This document shows positions 12,124-23,705 of a DNA stretch of 64,000 bases, in pieces. The translations under genes were made by a program, and so were the position numbers. This DNA comes from Anoplolepis gracilipes. Lineage: Eukaryota; Arthropoda; Insecta; Hymenoptera; Formicidae. Position 1 is the stretch's first letter. Every line of letters starts with the position of its first letter. Below the pieces are notes generated by a model. That model was not told where the DNA came from and did no database searches. It saw only the letters and a list, made by a program, of their open reading frames with translations. The stretch lies in assembly GCF_047496725.1 (NCBI RefSeq), contig NC_132970.1, positions 14,359,501-14,423,500 on the forward strand. Reading direction: 5' to 3'.

Positions 12124-15100
12124 CTGAAAGGTACGATTATCTGGACTAAATGAAGGTGGTCGGCAGCCTTTGGGTCTCCCTCCATTCACGCGCAACTTGA
12201 ATTCAAATTAGGATAGGAGAAACTTTTCATAATTTGAAATGTTCACGCAATCTCGTAAAATTAAAATGTGTCTTATAAATTTTACGAAGGAAATAATTAA
12301 GTTTTTATTTTTGTTGAAAATATAATAATTCTCCATCAATAAGAATATATTTTGTCTAAAAAGAATATTGTATCTTTTCTCTTTTTCCCTTTTTCTTTTT
12401 TTAATTTTAAAATAATTATTATTTTCTGAATCTTTCTATTTATCTATCTGTCTATTATTATTCTATTTATAAAAGTATATATATATATACAATATGACGT
12501 TATGATTTATTTAAATTTATTGAATAAATAACGTGAGAAATAATTAGATAGATAGATAAAGAAAAAGATTCAGGCAATAATAATATAAAAGATAAGGTAA
12601 TAAATGTCTTCTCGTATACTTCTTTCAAACGACTTTACAGGGTTAAAGCTCAAAGCTGATATTGTATCATATTTTTATGTAGGTATCCTATAGGAAATTG
12701 AAACTTTTTTTCCTATCAGACCGGAATAAAAAAAAAGACGGCAGCAGCTCATAGCTGCCGGGGGGGATCCATGTATACCGGACTATCGACGAGTAATTTG
12801 GGCCGGGTACAATAGCACTCTCGATTTCCAATTTACCGAGAGAATACGCGATTTTGATTGTTCCCGGCGACAGAAGAAGAACACCACCCGTTATTCCTCT
12901 ATTTCCACTCCCTATTCTATAGAATCGGTCCTCGGTCATTTTCTCTGACGGTCAAGTCGTCGTTTCATTCCTATCCTTTCCTCTAACCTTTCCCCTATAG
13001 TACTATCTTTAGAAAGATAAAGACGAGCTATATCAAGAGGTATCAAGAAAAGTCCGTAACATGCATCAAAATATTGTAATAACTTGGATATTTTTATAGA
13101 AAATAATCTTTCCAAATTCAGATTATATATGTATATATATAAATGCGTATATAATCTATTGATATTTTTCCTACTAAATGTAACAAAAAAATGAAATATC
13201 TTAAATATTATAGAATTATATTATAGAATTATGTTATAGAATTATATCATAGAATTATATTTTAAATATTATAGAATTAGATAGGTTCATGTATTGCGTT
13301 GATTAAAAAGTAATGTTGTTTTGTAATACATAACATTTTTATGTTTTTTAGAATACTGTTTCTAAGCTATAAAATATATATGTATGTATAAATATATACA
13401 ATTATAATTATAATTATTACGTTTAGTTAAATTAGTAAATTTACTAAATTTTCTTGAATTGACCTTTAAAAATAAATGACAAGAAGGGATATTTTTAAGT
13501 AATTAATTTGCTTTTTTATTTTTGTAAAGGCAAAAACATGATACAAACATTTAAAATAATTTTTCTACTGCAATTTATATCGCATTTTTCTCTTTGCGAA
13601 AATAAAAGAGCATAATTGTTCAAAAATATACTTTCTTGTTACTCATTTTCAAAATAAGGTCAGTTCACAAAAATTTATTCAAGCGTAATAATTTTTGTCT
13701 AATCAGGCGTTGAAACTTTTGTTTAGAATTACGTATTGTATATATTTTATAGCTTAATATTGAAAAAACACAAAAATGTTGTCTTTTGCAAAAAAAAAAT
13801 ATTTTTTAGCTAACCCAATATTTGCATCGCGAAATTTATATTCCACTATTACAAAAATTTTATAAACTCTTGTACATTTGAGATCTTTCTAAAAAAAGAA
13901 ATAAAAGATATACAGAGTAATTCGTCGAAAATGGCTTATGTAAATATTTGCAAAAGTTGAAGATAAAAAAATTCTTTATACAAAAAATATTTGATTCAGA
14001 AGGGAACATTGGATAATCATTTTTGTAGGTGAAGACATTAAGGATATTTTAAAATTTTAACGTCATTCTAGTTTTCTTTAATGAAATTACCTGATTTTTT
14101 TCATATAAATCGATTCCTCACAATATTCTTATAAGTTATAAGGATATGATAACCAAAGAAATCAAACAGTTTACGAGGTATTTTATACTTTAATTTGACA
14201 TAATTTTATATAAAGTATAAAATATCTCGTAAAATATTCATTTTTTAGTTATCTTATCTAATACTTTTATGTACAAAATAATGAGAGGATATCAATAAGT
14301 GTAAAGAAAACACATAATTATTTTTAAGAAAAAAATATAGAATTTGCAACGAGCAGTTTCAAATGTATAGATTCCTTTTAATTTATTCATATTCTTGATT
14401 TCAAATTTTAATTTTAACTCGGGAGAGGATGAAAGGAAGGGCAGAAAAGAATATCGCTCAGGACGCAGATGCATCTAAAATCAGTACTGAATCCCATGAG
14501 ACTACTGCGATCGCGAGCAATAGCAAACAGGAGGGTGGATGCGCGGGATGAAATAGAGGATCGCGAAAAGACGCGAGGGAGAAGACGAAGGGAAGCGAAG
14601 AACAGAGCGATTGCCGCAAACCTTCCCCCGAAATTTGGTGGACCGAGTTAGCTGTGTCTACACACCGGATCGAACATCGGCCATTCACAAAGGAGTGGTA
14701 GAGTCTCTCGGCACAAAGGAGTCGTTCCGATCAACTCGGCACGGGCTATTGTACCTTCCTCTCGACGGAATCGCGATTCGTGCACGCGTTACCATCGACC
14801 TATATACACGAGCGTGAAGGAAACTGCACGTATATATTTACGCCGATTCTGTCGGGTGATTTGCATATACAAGGTGTCCCGTATCTAGCAAGCCACATTT
14901 CGCTTCTCTATACTATGTCTTTGACCGATTTGGAGTTAATTTTTTTTTTCATGGAAAAATGTAGTATAGTTAAACTGTAAGTAATTGAGAAAAAAATTAC
15001 ATTTAATTCTTTAAATTAAAAAAATTCTTCTTTAATTTTAAATGATTTAATTTAATTTTAAGTAAACTTTATTATATAATAAATTCTTAATTTATAAGAA

Positions 15101-16320
15101 TTGGTCAAGAAGATATTTATTATTAAGAATTGAGAACTTGTACGACAAATGATAAATGATCTTCACTCGACGTTTTCGCCAAAGAGAAATTGGTCAAAAG
15201 ATCCATCTAAGTGAAAGATGGTTCGCTAGGTACGGGACATCCTGTATATCCTGTATACATATATATACTGTGCGCACACTTTCGAGTTTTACCCGATTTT
15301 CGCGTTGTCGAAGTCCTCTACCTCGTCGTACCACGACGTAATATGAAAGTGAATTCTTTCCCTACTCGTACCATTTTCCAAGCTGTCCATGTTGAGTACG
15401 TTCACATTCTGCCATACTCCAAATCGTTCTGCAAGGAACGACTCGTTTCAATAAGGCATCCGTATGCATTCCGACCTCGGTATAGTAATCGTCCTGAGAA
15501 CGGTGACCAAGTTCGTTCACCGAGTTCTCTGTCTTATTAACAATAAAACTCTTGGTCCTCTCTTTCCCCAGCATAATTTTGCAAATATTGAAATCGCTGC
15601 AATTTAATTTCAAAAAGTTTCGTGCTCGACGTTTTAAATTCAGAAAAATATTTTGCCCCTTAATATTCTTATTATCATACATAAATAAGAAAAGTCATTT
15701 TTGCGTATTGTTAATATCAAAATCTGTGAGCTTCGAATAAACTCTGATCAAAATCTGAAAACCGTTTGATTAGAAAAGTAGCGAGCCTTATATGTACATA
15801 ATGCAACGCATACATGCGGGTGTTTCGGCGGCCGTATCGGTAGAACAATTTCGCGTCTGCACGGGTTATTGGATATTGAAAAATAACGGCGCGACGAGAG
15901 AGAGAGAAAGAGAGAGAGAGAAAGCGAGAAAGAAGGAGGGATGAAAAATGAGATATATCAGTTGGAGTTACTTGCCAATGTCTCGGCACTGATCCCTCTC
16001 GAAGAGCTTGCACTGCAACGCCCATCTACGCGCTATAACGGCGAGTTCGTCGTTCCAGATCTGTCGAAACAAATGACGCTTCAGATGCCGTCTCCGCCAC
16101 CCCCGGGATAAATGATTAAATATCGCGCGTGTTCCGTCGATTTTTCTACCAATTCCATCATGGTCCTCGCGGCGGGTTGCGGCCCGGGATTTCCACGGCT
16201 CTCTTTGCCGCTCGCTATAGCGACCCGATAAAAATTATGACTGTCGAGCACGGTTTCGATATCCTCCCCGTTGAGATCGCTATACTCCATATCGATGCAA
16301 TTTTCACTCCCGCAATCGGA
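11811..16320 (-). CDS. CAP-superfamily secreted protein (antigen 5 / venom-allergen-like), 5' end unresolved
   Basis: Join 16320-16150, 16060-15976, 15428-15293, 12123-11811. The frame is continuous: 705 nt, 234 residues plus TGA. Family landmarks appear in order: SHNFYR, ASGKESRGNPGPQP, IWNDELAVIARRWALQC, CRDIERFGVWQNV, SWYDEVEDFD, YVGCGRTIY, LVCNYGP. CAP proteins are disulfide-rich extracellular proteins found in insect secretions, including venom, and in haemolymph. Oddities: the usual GQN is WQN, and the GHYTQ region reads SSYIPFAS, so the second CAP-cavity His is missing, while the His of SHN and the Glu of WYDE remain. Potential N-glycosylation sites are NGT, NYS and NET. The intron at 15975 starts GC. 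The signal peptide must come from an upstream exon not identified. It may be a divergent functional gene or an early pseudogene, although the frame is intact. Confidence 0.8.
12742..12761. repeat. G+C-rich hairpin
   Basis: GGCAGC-AGCTCATA-GCTGCC is followed by a G7 run, inside CAP intron 3. No role is known. Confidence 0.5.
13206..13277. repeat. Tandem ATTATAGAATTATATT repeat
   Basis: About four to five copies of a 14-16 bp unit, TATAGAATTATATTA, within CAP intron 3. Confidence 0.75.
13907..14371. mobile_element. Interspersed repeat family R1, copy A
   Basis: Starts GATATACAGAGTAATTCG and ends near TTGCAACGAGCAGTTTCAAA. It shares ordered blocks with 29858-30460 and 31760-32375, including GTGTAAAGAAAACA.. 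and TTTGCAACGAGCAGTT. Inside is a hairpin of ACGAGGTATTTTATACTTTA with its reverse complement. It is non-coding, probably a non-autonomous DNA transposon. Confidence 0.75.
14865..15258. mobile_element. Inverted-repeat element in CAP intron 3
   Basis: Left end ATATACAAGGTGTCCCGTAT..CTAGCAAGCCAC; right end GGTTCGCTAGGTACGGGACA..TCCTGTATAT. The outer 25 bp are strong inverted repeats and weaker similarity continues (GACCGATTTGG / AAATTGGTC). It is non-coding and lies 35 bases from the donor of CAP exon 3. Confidence 0.75.
15293..15428 (-). CDS. CAP protein exon 3
   Basis: The acceptor is ttccttgcag. After the split Glu it reads RFGVWQNVNVLNMDSLENG, then HITSWYDEVEDFDNAKI. The WYDE glutamate is one of the conserved CAP cavity residues. 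The donor is GTAAAA, two bases into a Gly codon. Confidence 0.82.
15976..16060 (-). CDS. CAP protein exon 2
   Basis: Lies 89 bases after the previous exon; the acceptor is tttcgacag. Encodes IWNDELAVIARRWALQCKLF and ERDQCRDI plus one base. The only junction restoring the family motif CRD(I/V)ERF uses a GC donor, G^GCAAGT. The GT site two bases further (GTAACT) would not. Confidence 0.82.
16150..16320 (-). CDS. CAP protein exon 1 of those visible
   Basis: The acceptor is ttcctatgcag and the donor GTAGAA. Encodes SDCGSENCIDMEYSDLNGED, then the first CAP helix with ETVLDSHNFYRVAIASGKES and RGNPGPQPAARTMMEL. The hydrophobic frame just upstream of the acceptor has no in-frame ATG and is probably the pyrimidine tract. 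A signal-like ATG stretch at minus 16890-16851 (MTVRTFSLLFFLA) does not match in phase. Confidence 0.8.
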
Positions 16321-16552
16321 CTGCATAGGAATCAGTAGCGATTGTAAAACGATAATACATTCTTTCGTTACAAAAGGGAGTTTAATTTATAATATATATT
16401 AAATACGGGATGTGTGCTTTTTTTAATTAAATGAATAAGATTAAACACTTGGATGCAGGAATGATTAACAATTGTAAAATGATAATACATTCTTTTATTA
16501 TGAAAGGGAGTTTAATTATTCGTTTATAATATATTAAATACAGAATATGAGT
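16321..16552. repeat. Diverged tandem duplication beside CAP exon 1
   Basis: The segment ATTGTAAAACGATAATACAT..AAAAGGGAGTTTAATTTATA (16342-16412) recurs as ATTGTAAAATGATAATACAT..GAAAGGGAGTTTAATT (16472-16552). The flanks GCATAGGAATCA and GCAGGAATGATT also match, so the copied unit is about 120 bp and includes the acceptor region. Confidence 0.75.
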
Positions 16553-16559
16553 TATTTTA

Positions 16560-17235
16560 ATAAGACGATTAAGGTTGAGACCTGAATGTCTCGAATATCA
16601 TATCAGCATGTTTTGTCACGATTTTGAATATTGATTAATGAATAGAATATTTAATATTGCATATTGAATATTAACTTGCTATTTTAATCGATCAATACAG
16701 TTATGTACGCGATAATACCTAAGCAATTTCTATAAATATTTACGGGATACAAGCACATGGTATGACTGAGACAAATATGGCAATAATTATTTTCCTCGCA
16801 GTCGCGCGTCGCTAATATCTTTCCTCTTGTCTCGCCGCCGTCGTTGTAACGTGCGAGGAAGAATAACAGAGAAAAAGTGCGGACTGTCATCCCCGGATCG
16901 AACTTCATCATCGTCAACGCCATCGCCACCGTCGCCGCTGCCGCAAAATTGCTCGCGCCGCGTCAGCTGCAATTGCGATTCAACATTCAGCTGCGCGATC
17001 CGCGCGCCAGGCTTAATCGCGAGACGCGAGCTTTTCTTCTTTTTCTCTCTCTTACGAGTTGCCCAACTTCAAACCGCCGCGAATCAATTTAGCGACTTCG
17101 ACAGTTCGAGATGCCTGAATTGGTAGGGAAATTTATCGCGCAACGGAACGGAAATTCATATCGCCTCTACGCGAACCGACTCACCCGCAGGTCGGTCGGT
17201 CGGTCTTGCACTTGATCGATGCGTGCCCCGAAAAC

Positions 17236-17284
<49 letters not shown>

Positions 17285-17590
17285 AAGCAACGCATTGCGC
17301 GAACTATTTCAATTTCACATTTATTATAGACCGGGAATTCGCGGTTGCGTATAAAGAAAACGAAATCGCCTCCGGGGGAGGGGAGGAGGGGGGGAGGACA
17401 GTTCGCTGATAAATTGTTTCGCGGGCGGAATGCCCGGCACTCGGCAGGCCGATATTTTTATTTGCTTACGTAGCATATTGCTTTATATCCAAATTTATCT
17501 ATCCTCTTTTCCTTCTTTCCGCGTTGCGGAGTATTGCGGAAAGTATTTATCGTTAATTCGCACGCGAATTTAACTGACTAAAGCAGGATC
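16560..17590. other. Intergenic 5' of the CAP exons
   Basis: A G+C-rich island (16800-17200) may hold the promoter or first exon of the CAP gene. The minus-strand frame MTVRTFSLLFFLA at 16890-16851 is signal-like, but its phase does not fit exon 1. A (TA)n tract lies at 17241-17281. Nothing firm. Confidence 0.35.
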
Positions 17591-17602
17591 TGCAGATCAG
17601 CG

Positions 17603-18420
17603 GATCAGCTACGTCAAATAAATAATTTATAAATTTGTGTATGTTTCGAGATTCATGAATTTGACGTTACGCAAAGCACACTTTTAACCTTTCGAAATAT
17701 GAATTTAATAATTAATTTGTGAGTTAAAGTGAAGAATATAACGTTTAAAAAAGACATAAAAAATGTAAAAAAAAAATGCTACATGTATCTTTCTCTAAAA
17801 CTGTCCTTCACAAAAAAATTAATCGTCATGAAATACAATGAAATTATAAACTTTACAAACATAGATAATTATACAATAATAAGGAGCCAGCTTTTCCATA
17901 ATTTTGATATGTGTTTTCAAAATTATCACCCTAAGTAATGTTATGAAGGTTTTAATCAGCGCTCGTTGTTAATTAAAAAATTATTAACAAAAATAGTTTG
18001 AAAAACGAAATTATTCATCCTTGGGAGGGGGAGGAGAGTCAAATTATATTTTATGATGTATAATGATCTTAAAGTAAATATGTGCGCTCCTCCTCCTCCC
18101 ACACTTAAACTATTCCACGCAAGGATCAAAATTATTAATGTATTTATACAATAACATATAATTTACATACGGTGTTATAGAATTCTATTCTATTACACTT
18201 CCTTTATTAATAGCTTTTTAATTTTACAACGAGTGCCGACTAAAACCTTTATAACATTACTCAGGGTGATTTTTAATAACATATGTCATGTCTTGGTCAC
18301 TAAAATCGGGATTGGTCTATTACTGTGTAATTACCATGTGAAATCCATTTAAAAAATACATTAAAAATGTAAAGTATAAAATGCCTAGTTCTTCTTCAAA
18401 TCTATTCTTTACAAAAAAAA
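17603..18420. mobile_element. Fold-back repeat family R2, copy A
   Basis: Begins GGATCAGCTACGTC..GAGATTCATGAATTTGACGT. The middle is a large imperfect palindrome centred near 18090: ATCACCCTAAGTAATGTTAT with ATAACATTACTCAGGGTGAT, and CATCCTTGGGAGGGGGAGGA with TCCTCCTCCTCCCAC..GCAAGGATC. The first 330 bases match the reverse complement of 20290-20773. It is non-coding. Confidence 0.7.
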
Positions 18421-18739
18421 AAAAACTAATCATTTACATCAATATAACACTTTATAAAAAATAAAATCTCTTTAACCAAAAAATATTCCTCACTAATTTG
18501 TTTTAACTTTGCTAATAAGCAGCAAATTATTTTAAAAGTAAAATTCGGACATGAACGTCCAACACCGACACACTTAGTGCGCCTGCGTTCACAGGAAATG
18601 TAATTTATAGAATATATTAATCGATTATATTAATTACATAAAAAATTAATATTTAATTATCCATTAATTAAAAAAAATATATTAATTTACTGATGCATTA
18701 ATTAGTAAACAATATATGATTTAATAAATACATTATATT

Positions 18740-19521
18740 AAAATTACGGGAAAACATGAAAGTCATGTAGAGCCAAGCGCCAGATGAAGGAGCGCAAATA
18801 AAAAAAAATAGAAATATGTACCACGCAAAAATCTGTTATTACGGATGCTAGATAACCATGAATTTGATTGGAATAACGTTGAAATCTTGGATGAGGAGCC
18901 CTATCTGAAAAAGAGACTTGTATCAGAGATGCTGTTTATCAGACGTCAAAGGAATGGTTGGCATCGACAAGAAGATACGGAATTTTTGAACCAGGCATAC
19001 ATATCTATTGTAGAACAGATGTCTCAACTTTAAAATTTAGACCTTGACTTATTTGTTATTCCCCCCTCTTTGAAGGTTAAGTTATTATTGACGACTGATG
19101 AACAGCTTTCGGATCATTGTATGTTTACTTGTGCGTCTGACACGGCGTGAGACGGTCGCGTACGTCTTGTCTCGCGTTCTTCACAGTGATGAAGTCTCCC
19201 TCTGAGTTTTTCTTCTTTTTTCTTTTTCTTTGTTCTCGCCATTATGGCATTAACCTTGAGAGTGCATTTGAGGCACCATTACTTTTAACTATATAGTGTG
19301 AACCATTGGGGGACTCAGCGTTATAATTTGATGTAGGTAATTGCGAAAGCATGGACGCCTTTGTAATACTCTAAAATAATTTTTTATCACTGAAGATGAT
19401 TCAAAAATTGATCAAATCGTTCGAAAATAATTTGATTGTTTTACTACAAAACGTTGTTTTTATTTGCGCTCCTTTATCTACCGCTTGGCTCTACATAGTT
19501 TTTATGTTTTCCCGTAATTTT
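18740..19521 (+). mobile_element. Penelope-like retroelement remnant with inverted terminal repeats
   Basis: The 189-base ORF at 18845-19033 encodes NHEFDWNNVEILDEEPYLKK and RLVSEMLFIRRQRNG, the end of the GIY-YIG-type endonuclease domain of Penelope-like elements. An upstream SVIT piece is frameshifted. The 3' tail has CACTGAAGATGATTCAAAAA. Arms of about 65 bp (AATTACGGGAAAACATGAAA at 18742 and its reverse complement ending near 19521) flank it, as expected for inverted Penelope pLTRs. The reverse transcriptase is absent, so it cannot move by itself. Confidence 0.8.
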
Positions 19522-20289
19522 AATTTGTGAGCTTTTTAGTCTTTATTGATATTAAAAATTATTAACTGTTTTTAATTAAGAAAGGCAAATATATTTCTCA
19601 AGTAAAAAAAAATATATATATATATTTATATTAATTTAATAATAATTATATTTAGTAATTATATATAAATTTATTTGTTTATTTAATTATATATTTAATA
19701 TGTTACATAGTTATATATTTATTCATTTAATTGATTATTTAATAATTTAATAAATTAATTAATTAATTTAATATTATTAATTTATATATAATTTATAATG
19801 TACATTTAAACTTTTGCATTTACATAACGTTTAAAAATTCTGTAAGTACATTTTTAATAAGCTATATAGATAATATCTAATTTATATATTTTATCTTAGT
19901 ATTTATTTAATAAAAAAATAATCCTTAATTATTAACTCTATCATATATTTAAATACTTTATTTTATACTTACAAACACTAAATTTAATTAAATAATAATA
20001 AAACTCACATTTTTAATAATTTATTAAGACAAAAATGTGAACTCAAAGTTAAACTATTAATATTAATCTATATTCATTTTTTAATTTTAATACTTATCTA
20101 TATTAATTTTTTTAATTTTAATTAATAAATTTTATAAATAGAAAATTTACATTTATCAAAAATAGACTACATAAACTACATAGAAATATTTTTTTATAAT
20201 TGTAATATCCAGCAATGAGCCCGCTAACAATAAACGTTAGACAGTATTATTCCGTTCACGTTCGAATTTTATCTTTGAGATGATTTGCT

Positions 20290-20773
20290 GCTTGCTGGTA
20301 AAATTAAAAAAAAAGCTTAAAGAAAGTTTTTCATTTTTTATAAAGTACTATTTCGATAATGATTAATTATTTTGTAAAGAACATTTTTAGAAGAAGAAGG
20401 ATTTTGATGCTTTTTACTTCTTTGATATTGCTATTTTTAAGTGGATTTCACATATTTTTATAAAGTTTATAATTTTATTGCATTTAATGGTGATTGATTC
20501 TTTCGTGAAGAATAGTTTTGGAAATTACATTTTTGATAGCGATTAATTATTATTATCTAAAGAACAGTTTTAGAGAAAGATATATTTAGCACTTTCTTGA
20601 CACATTTTTTATATTCTTTTTAGACGTTAATATATTCTACAGGGCAAATCTTTATTTTAATTCATTAATTAATTATTTATTTTATATTTTAAAAAGCTAA
20701 TAGTTTGCGCAATGTTAAATTCATGAATCTCAGAATGTTTATTAGATTTATTAACTTTTGACATAGCTGATCC
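20290..20773. mobile_element. Repeat family R2, copy B (inverted)
   Basis: The reverse complement matches 17603-17935: ..AACAGTTTTAGAGAAAGATA.. and ..TTAACTTTTGACATAGCTGA at its right end. Internally a unit of about 100 bp with GATTAAT..AAGAAcA(G/T)TTTTAGA is repeated about three times. Confidence 0.65.
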
Positions 20774-20799
20774 ATGCGTATCCTTTTTCAATTTGTATG

Positions 20800-22980
20800 A
20801 CATTTTCGAAACCTTTGCCATTTAAAGCAATAGATGATTAGATTTTAATTTTATCTAATATTAATAAAATATCCAATATCGAGGATTTTATAACAGATGT
20901 CAGACCGAAATCGCAACTTTACAGGAATAAGAAAAATAATTTAAAATTCGCATTTGATATATACGTTTAAATATTATTGTATTTATTTCCATAATTATTA
21001 GGCAAACGTATCTTTAAGATACTAGGCGTATAGAGCTTTTATATTCCTGAGTATCTATTTTTTTTTTTTTTTTTTTATAGAGGATACGTTCAGTTATAAA
21101 ACCCTCGATATGTATATGTATAATATAGTATCACAATTTAACGAAATCATTGAACAATGAACAGAGATAAGGAAACACAAACTGGACTGGGTTAAATCTA
21201 TATAAAAGTGAAAGCAACAGTGAAAAGCAAAGCTTCTAAAACGTATATAAAATATAAAAACGATTCTCTTGACTATATATAAGGTACGGTTCGTAGAACA
21301 ATTTCGTAGCATTTATTCCCCCCCTAAGTGAGATTCATAAAGCTCTCGATAGTAATTCTGGCGTAGCGGGTCGAAATTTGTTTGTTCGATCGTTTCCCCA
21401 CGGGAGATGTTATAGCATGTAAATGTGCTTGCTCGGCAAGTTCGTTGCTTCTGTGAGGCGCGTGTTTTCATTTCGCGTAGCCGAAGCCGCCTCTCATATC
21501 ATTACTGTTTCAATACGCATGGGAGATAAGAACTTTTCAAGTTCTGTCGCGTGAGACCGCCGAACATTTCGCCATCTCTTCTCTCGCCATATCGCCGTAT
21601 CACTATATCGTAGACAATAGGTAGAGATTGTAGACGAAATTAATGCATGGTAGCCGTAGCGAATTATACTTGCGAGAGTGATTTGAATTTTCGATCGATA
21701 CGCTCTTCTCCCGAGCACGATTCACGCGATATTTATTTAACTGAGAATTCTCTGTTTATTCATAGTTTTCCTAAAAATTTATCTTTTCTCTCAACAATTA
21801 AATAAATCAATATAAAATATGTAACATTCTCTTTATGTGCTATATGAGAAACAAAAAGGATAAATTTTGGCAGCGTATAGACTACATGACGCGTTTTAAC
21901 GACATTGTAAATTTACTTAACGTTTTAATGTAAAACTGTATGCATATGCGACAACTCGATTTTGCAAGGGTTGATTGTTTTGCCAGTAACGCAATTTACA
22001 TTTCCGAGTAATGACATGTCAAACATTTTGATTAAAACGAAAGCGACATATGGGCAATGAAACACGCGAAGAAATTAACACTCTTATAGGTCATACATTT
22101 TTTTTTTTTACTCTGGTTACATATGAATCACAATATCTTGTCCTAGTTTTAGCTTTTTCAAAGTGCTTCAAAGAAATTATATACATATATTATATATATT
22201 ATTCCTTTATATCTGTAGAAAATAATTATGTACAACAAAAGTTAAAAAAATAAATTTTAAACATTTTTTTTTTTTATTAAGACCTTTTTTTATTAAGAGA
22301 TATGTATTCTATTGATAAAATATCGATAGAATGAAAATGAGCGATATGATTTTTAAGGGTTAAAATTAATCTAAAGAATTTCAAATTAATAACATGCACT
22401 TGAAAATAGTTTATTTTATACATGTTTCATGTACACAAATAGTACCTGTATGCACAAGTATTTACACGGGGACTTGAACAGGAATTTCAAGATATTTTTT
22501 GTAATGTGGGACAATCTTCGATACTATTATAATTTTTAAAATGTGAATTAGGCGCAAAAATTGGATAAGTAAGAAACCAGTTAATAATTATTATCAGCAA
22601 GAATGCGACTATTGTCGCGCGATATTTGCAGCTTATAACTGTCGAGCGTTTTAATTGCGTAATTGGCGAATCTTGTAAGAGCTCTAAAATCTGAAATCTT
22701 CCTCAAAGTTGGAAATATCTTCTAAAGCACGAAGAGATACATTGCCTGAGCTACACAGAACTGCCTGTACCTTTGAGAAATTCCTTAGCAGTTCATTTAA
22801 TAAATATGCATATGTATGGATATGAAAATCTCTCATCGTGCAATTTCTATAGAAATTACGTAACGGTTAACACATTACTTGGTCCCTGGCACATGTGTAT
22901 GTATGTGTGTGTGTTTTCTTTAATAATTACCACACGGAAGCCTGTTACTTATGGCATATCGTTACTAATGGCATATCCAC
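20800..22980. other. Intergenic, nothing recognised
   Basis: AT-rich with a G+C-richer segment at 21330-21720. A T-run lies at 21058-21076. Open frames are short and without motifs. Confidence 0.45.
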
Positions 22981-22990
22981 AATAATACTT

Positions 22991-23412
22991 CTTTCACACG
23001 ATGCGATTTTTCATGCTGGTTAACATGCGTGATTTGCTGCGTGAAAATGAGCTAAGTGTGCTGCAGATTTTCACTTCACACAGAGAAGCTAGCTTAGAGG
23101 ATGTAATCGACGCTAGTTTATGCACTGTTCCTTAAAAAATTGTTAAAAAATGGACGCTGCATGCAGAAAAGGTTTAGGAGCATTTGCTCTTCTGTTGATT
23201 ATAAAAAAGTATTAATTTTCAAAAAAAAAATCACACGATAATTTTAAAAATAATCACCCATGGAAATTAGGTTAATCATTGGTTATGTTAAAATATGCAG
23301 AGAAAATAGCGCTCGTTCTAACGTCATCAACGTTTCTCGCTGTGTAGCCTGCATGGCGGTTAGCAGGGCTCCTCGCAAGCAAATTCGCACGAAAAATCGC
23401 ATTGTGTGAGAG
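22991..23412 (+). mobile_element. Inverted-repeat element family R3, copy 1
   Basis: Terminal inverted repeats CACACGATGCGATTTTTC and GAAAAATCGCATTGTGTG. The interior is non-coding and matches, in the opposite orientation, 52527-52964 (for example GCTCCTCGCAAGCAAATTCG and AACATGCGTGATTTGCTGCG). It is a typical MITE layout; the superfamily is not determined. Confidence 0.8.
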
Positions 23413-23499
23413 GGTTAAAAGATACGCAGTGCGCGAGTAAAATTAAATGAAACTTACATAAACAATACTCATACGCATTGAGAAATTTAACATAAGAGC

Positions 23500-23705
23500 G
23501 TATCTCCAATTTAAACAAAAATAAAATATTACTAAGATATATAAAAACCTTAAAACAACTAGTACATTATAATAGAGTAATAATTGATCTAATAATTATG
23601 GAAATAAATACAGAAATATTGAAACATATTCTTATAAATCGAACGAATTTACAATTTTTTTTTTTGCAATTTCGGGTTTACGCTCCTATGTTATGAAACT
23701 CACGC
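23500..23705 (+). repeat. Dispersed repeat R4, copy 1
   Basis: GATATATAAAA..TTGA(T/C)CTAATAATTA..GTTTACGCTCCTATGTTATG matches 53715-53908 in the same orientation. It is directly followed by GCAGTGGCGTAGTCAAAGGG..CACCCCCCTCCCC, which resembles an insect DNA-transposon end. Confidence 0.65.

Noticed and set aside
11811..12185. Minus-strand frame read as one exon beginning with ATG at 12185
   Set aside because: The first 21 codons lie before the good acceptor gtacctttcag, and splice phase shows the CAP exon begins at 12123.
12688..12939. Open frame of 83 codons, considered as the missing middle CAP exon
   Set aside because: It lacks GQN- or WYDE-like motifs. The true middle exon is 15428-15293.
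15362..15682. Frame containing GQNIF, considered as the CAP GQN motif
   Set aside because: The rest does not align and the frame does not connect. The in-phase exon at 15428 supplies ERFGVWQNV in another frame.
16827..17126. Overlapping open frames in the G+C-rich island
   Set aside because: Several frames are open on both strands at once, as expected from base composition. No protein family is seen.
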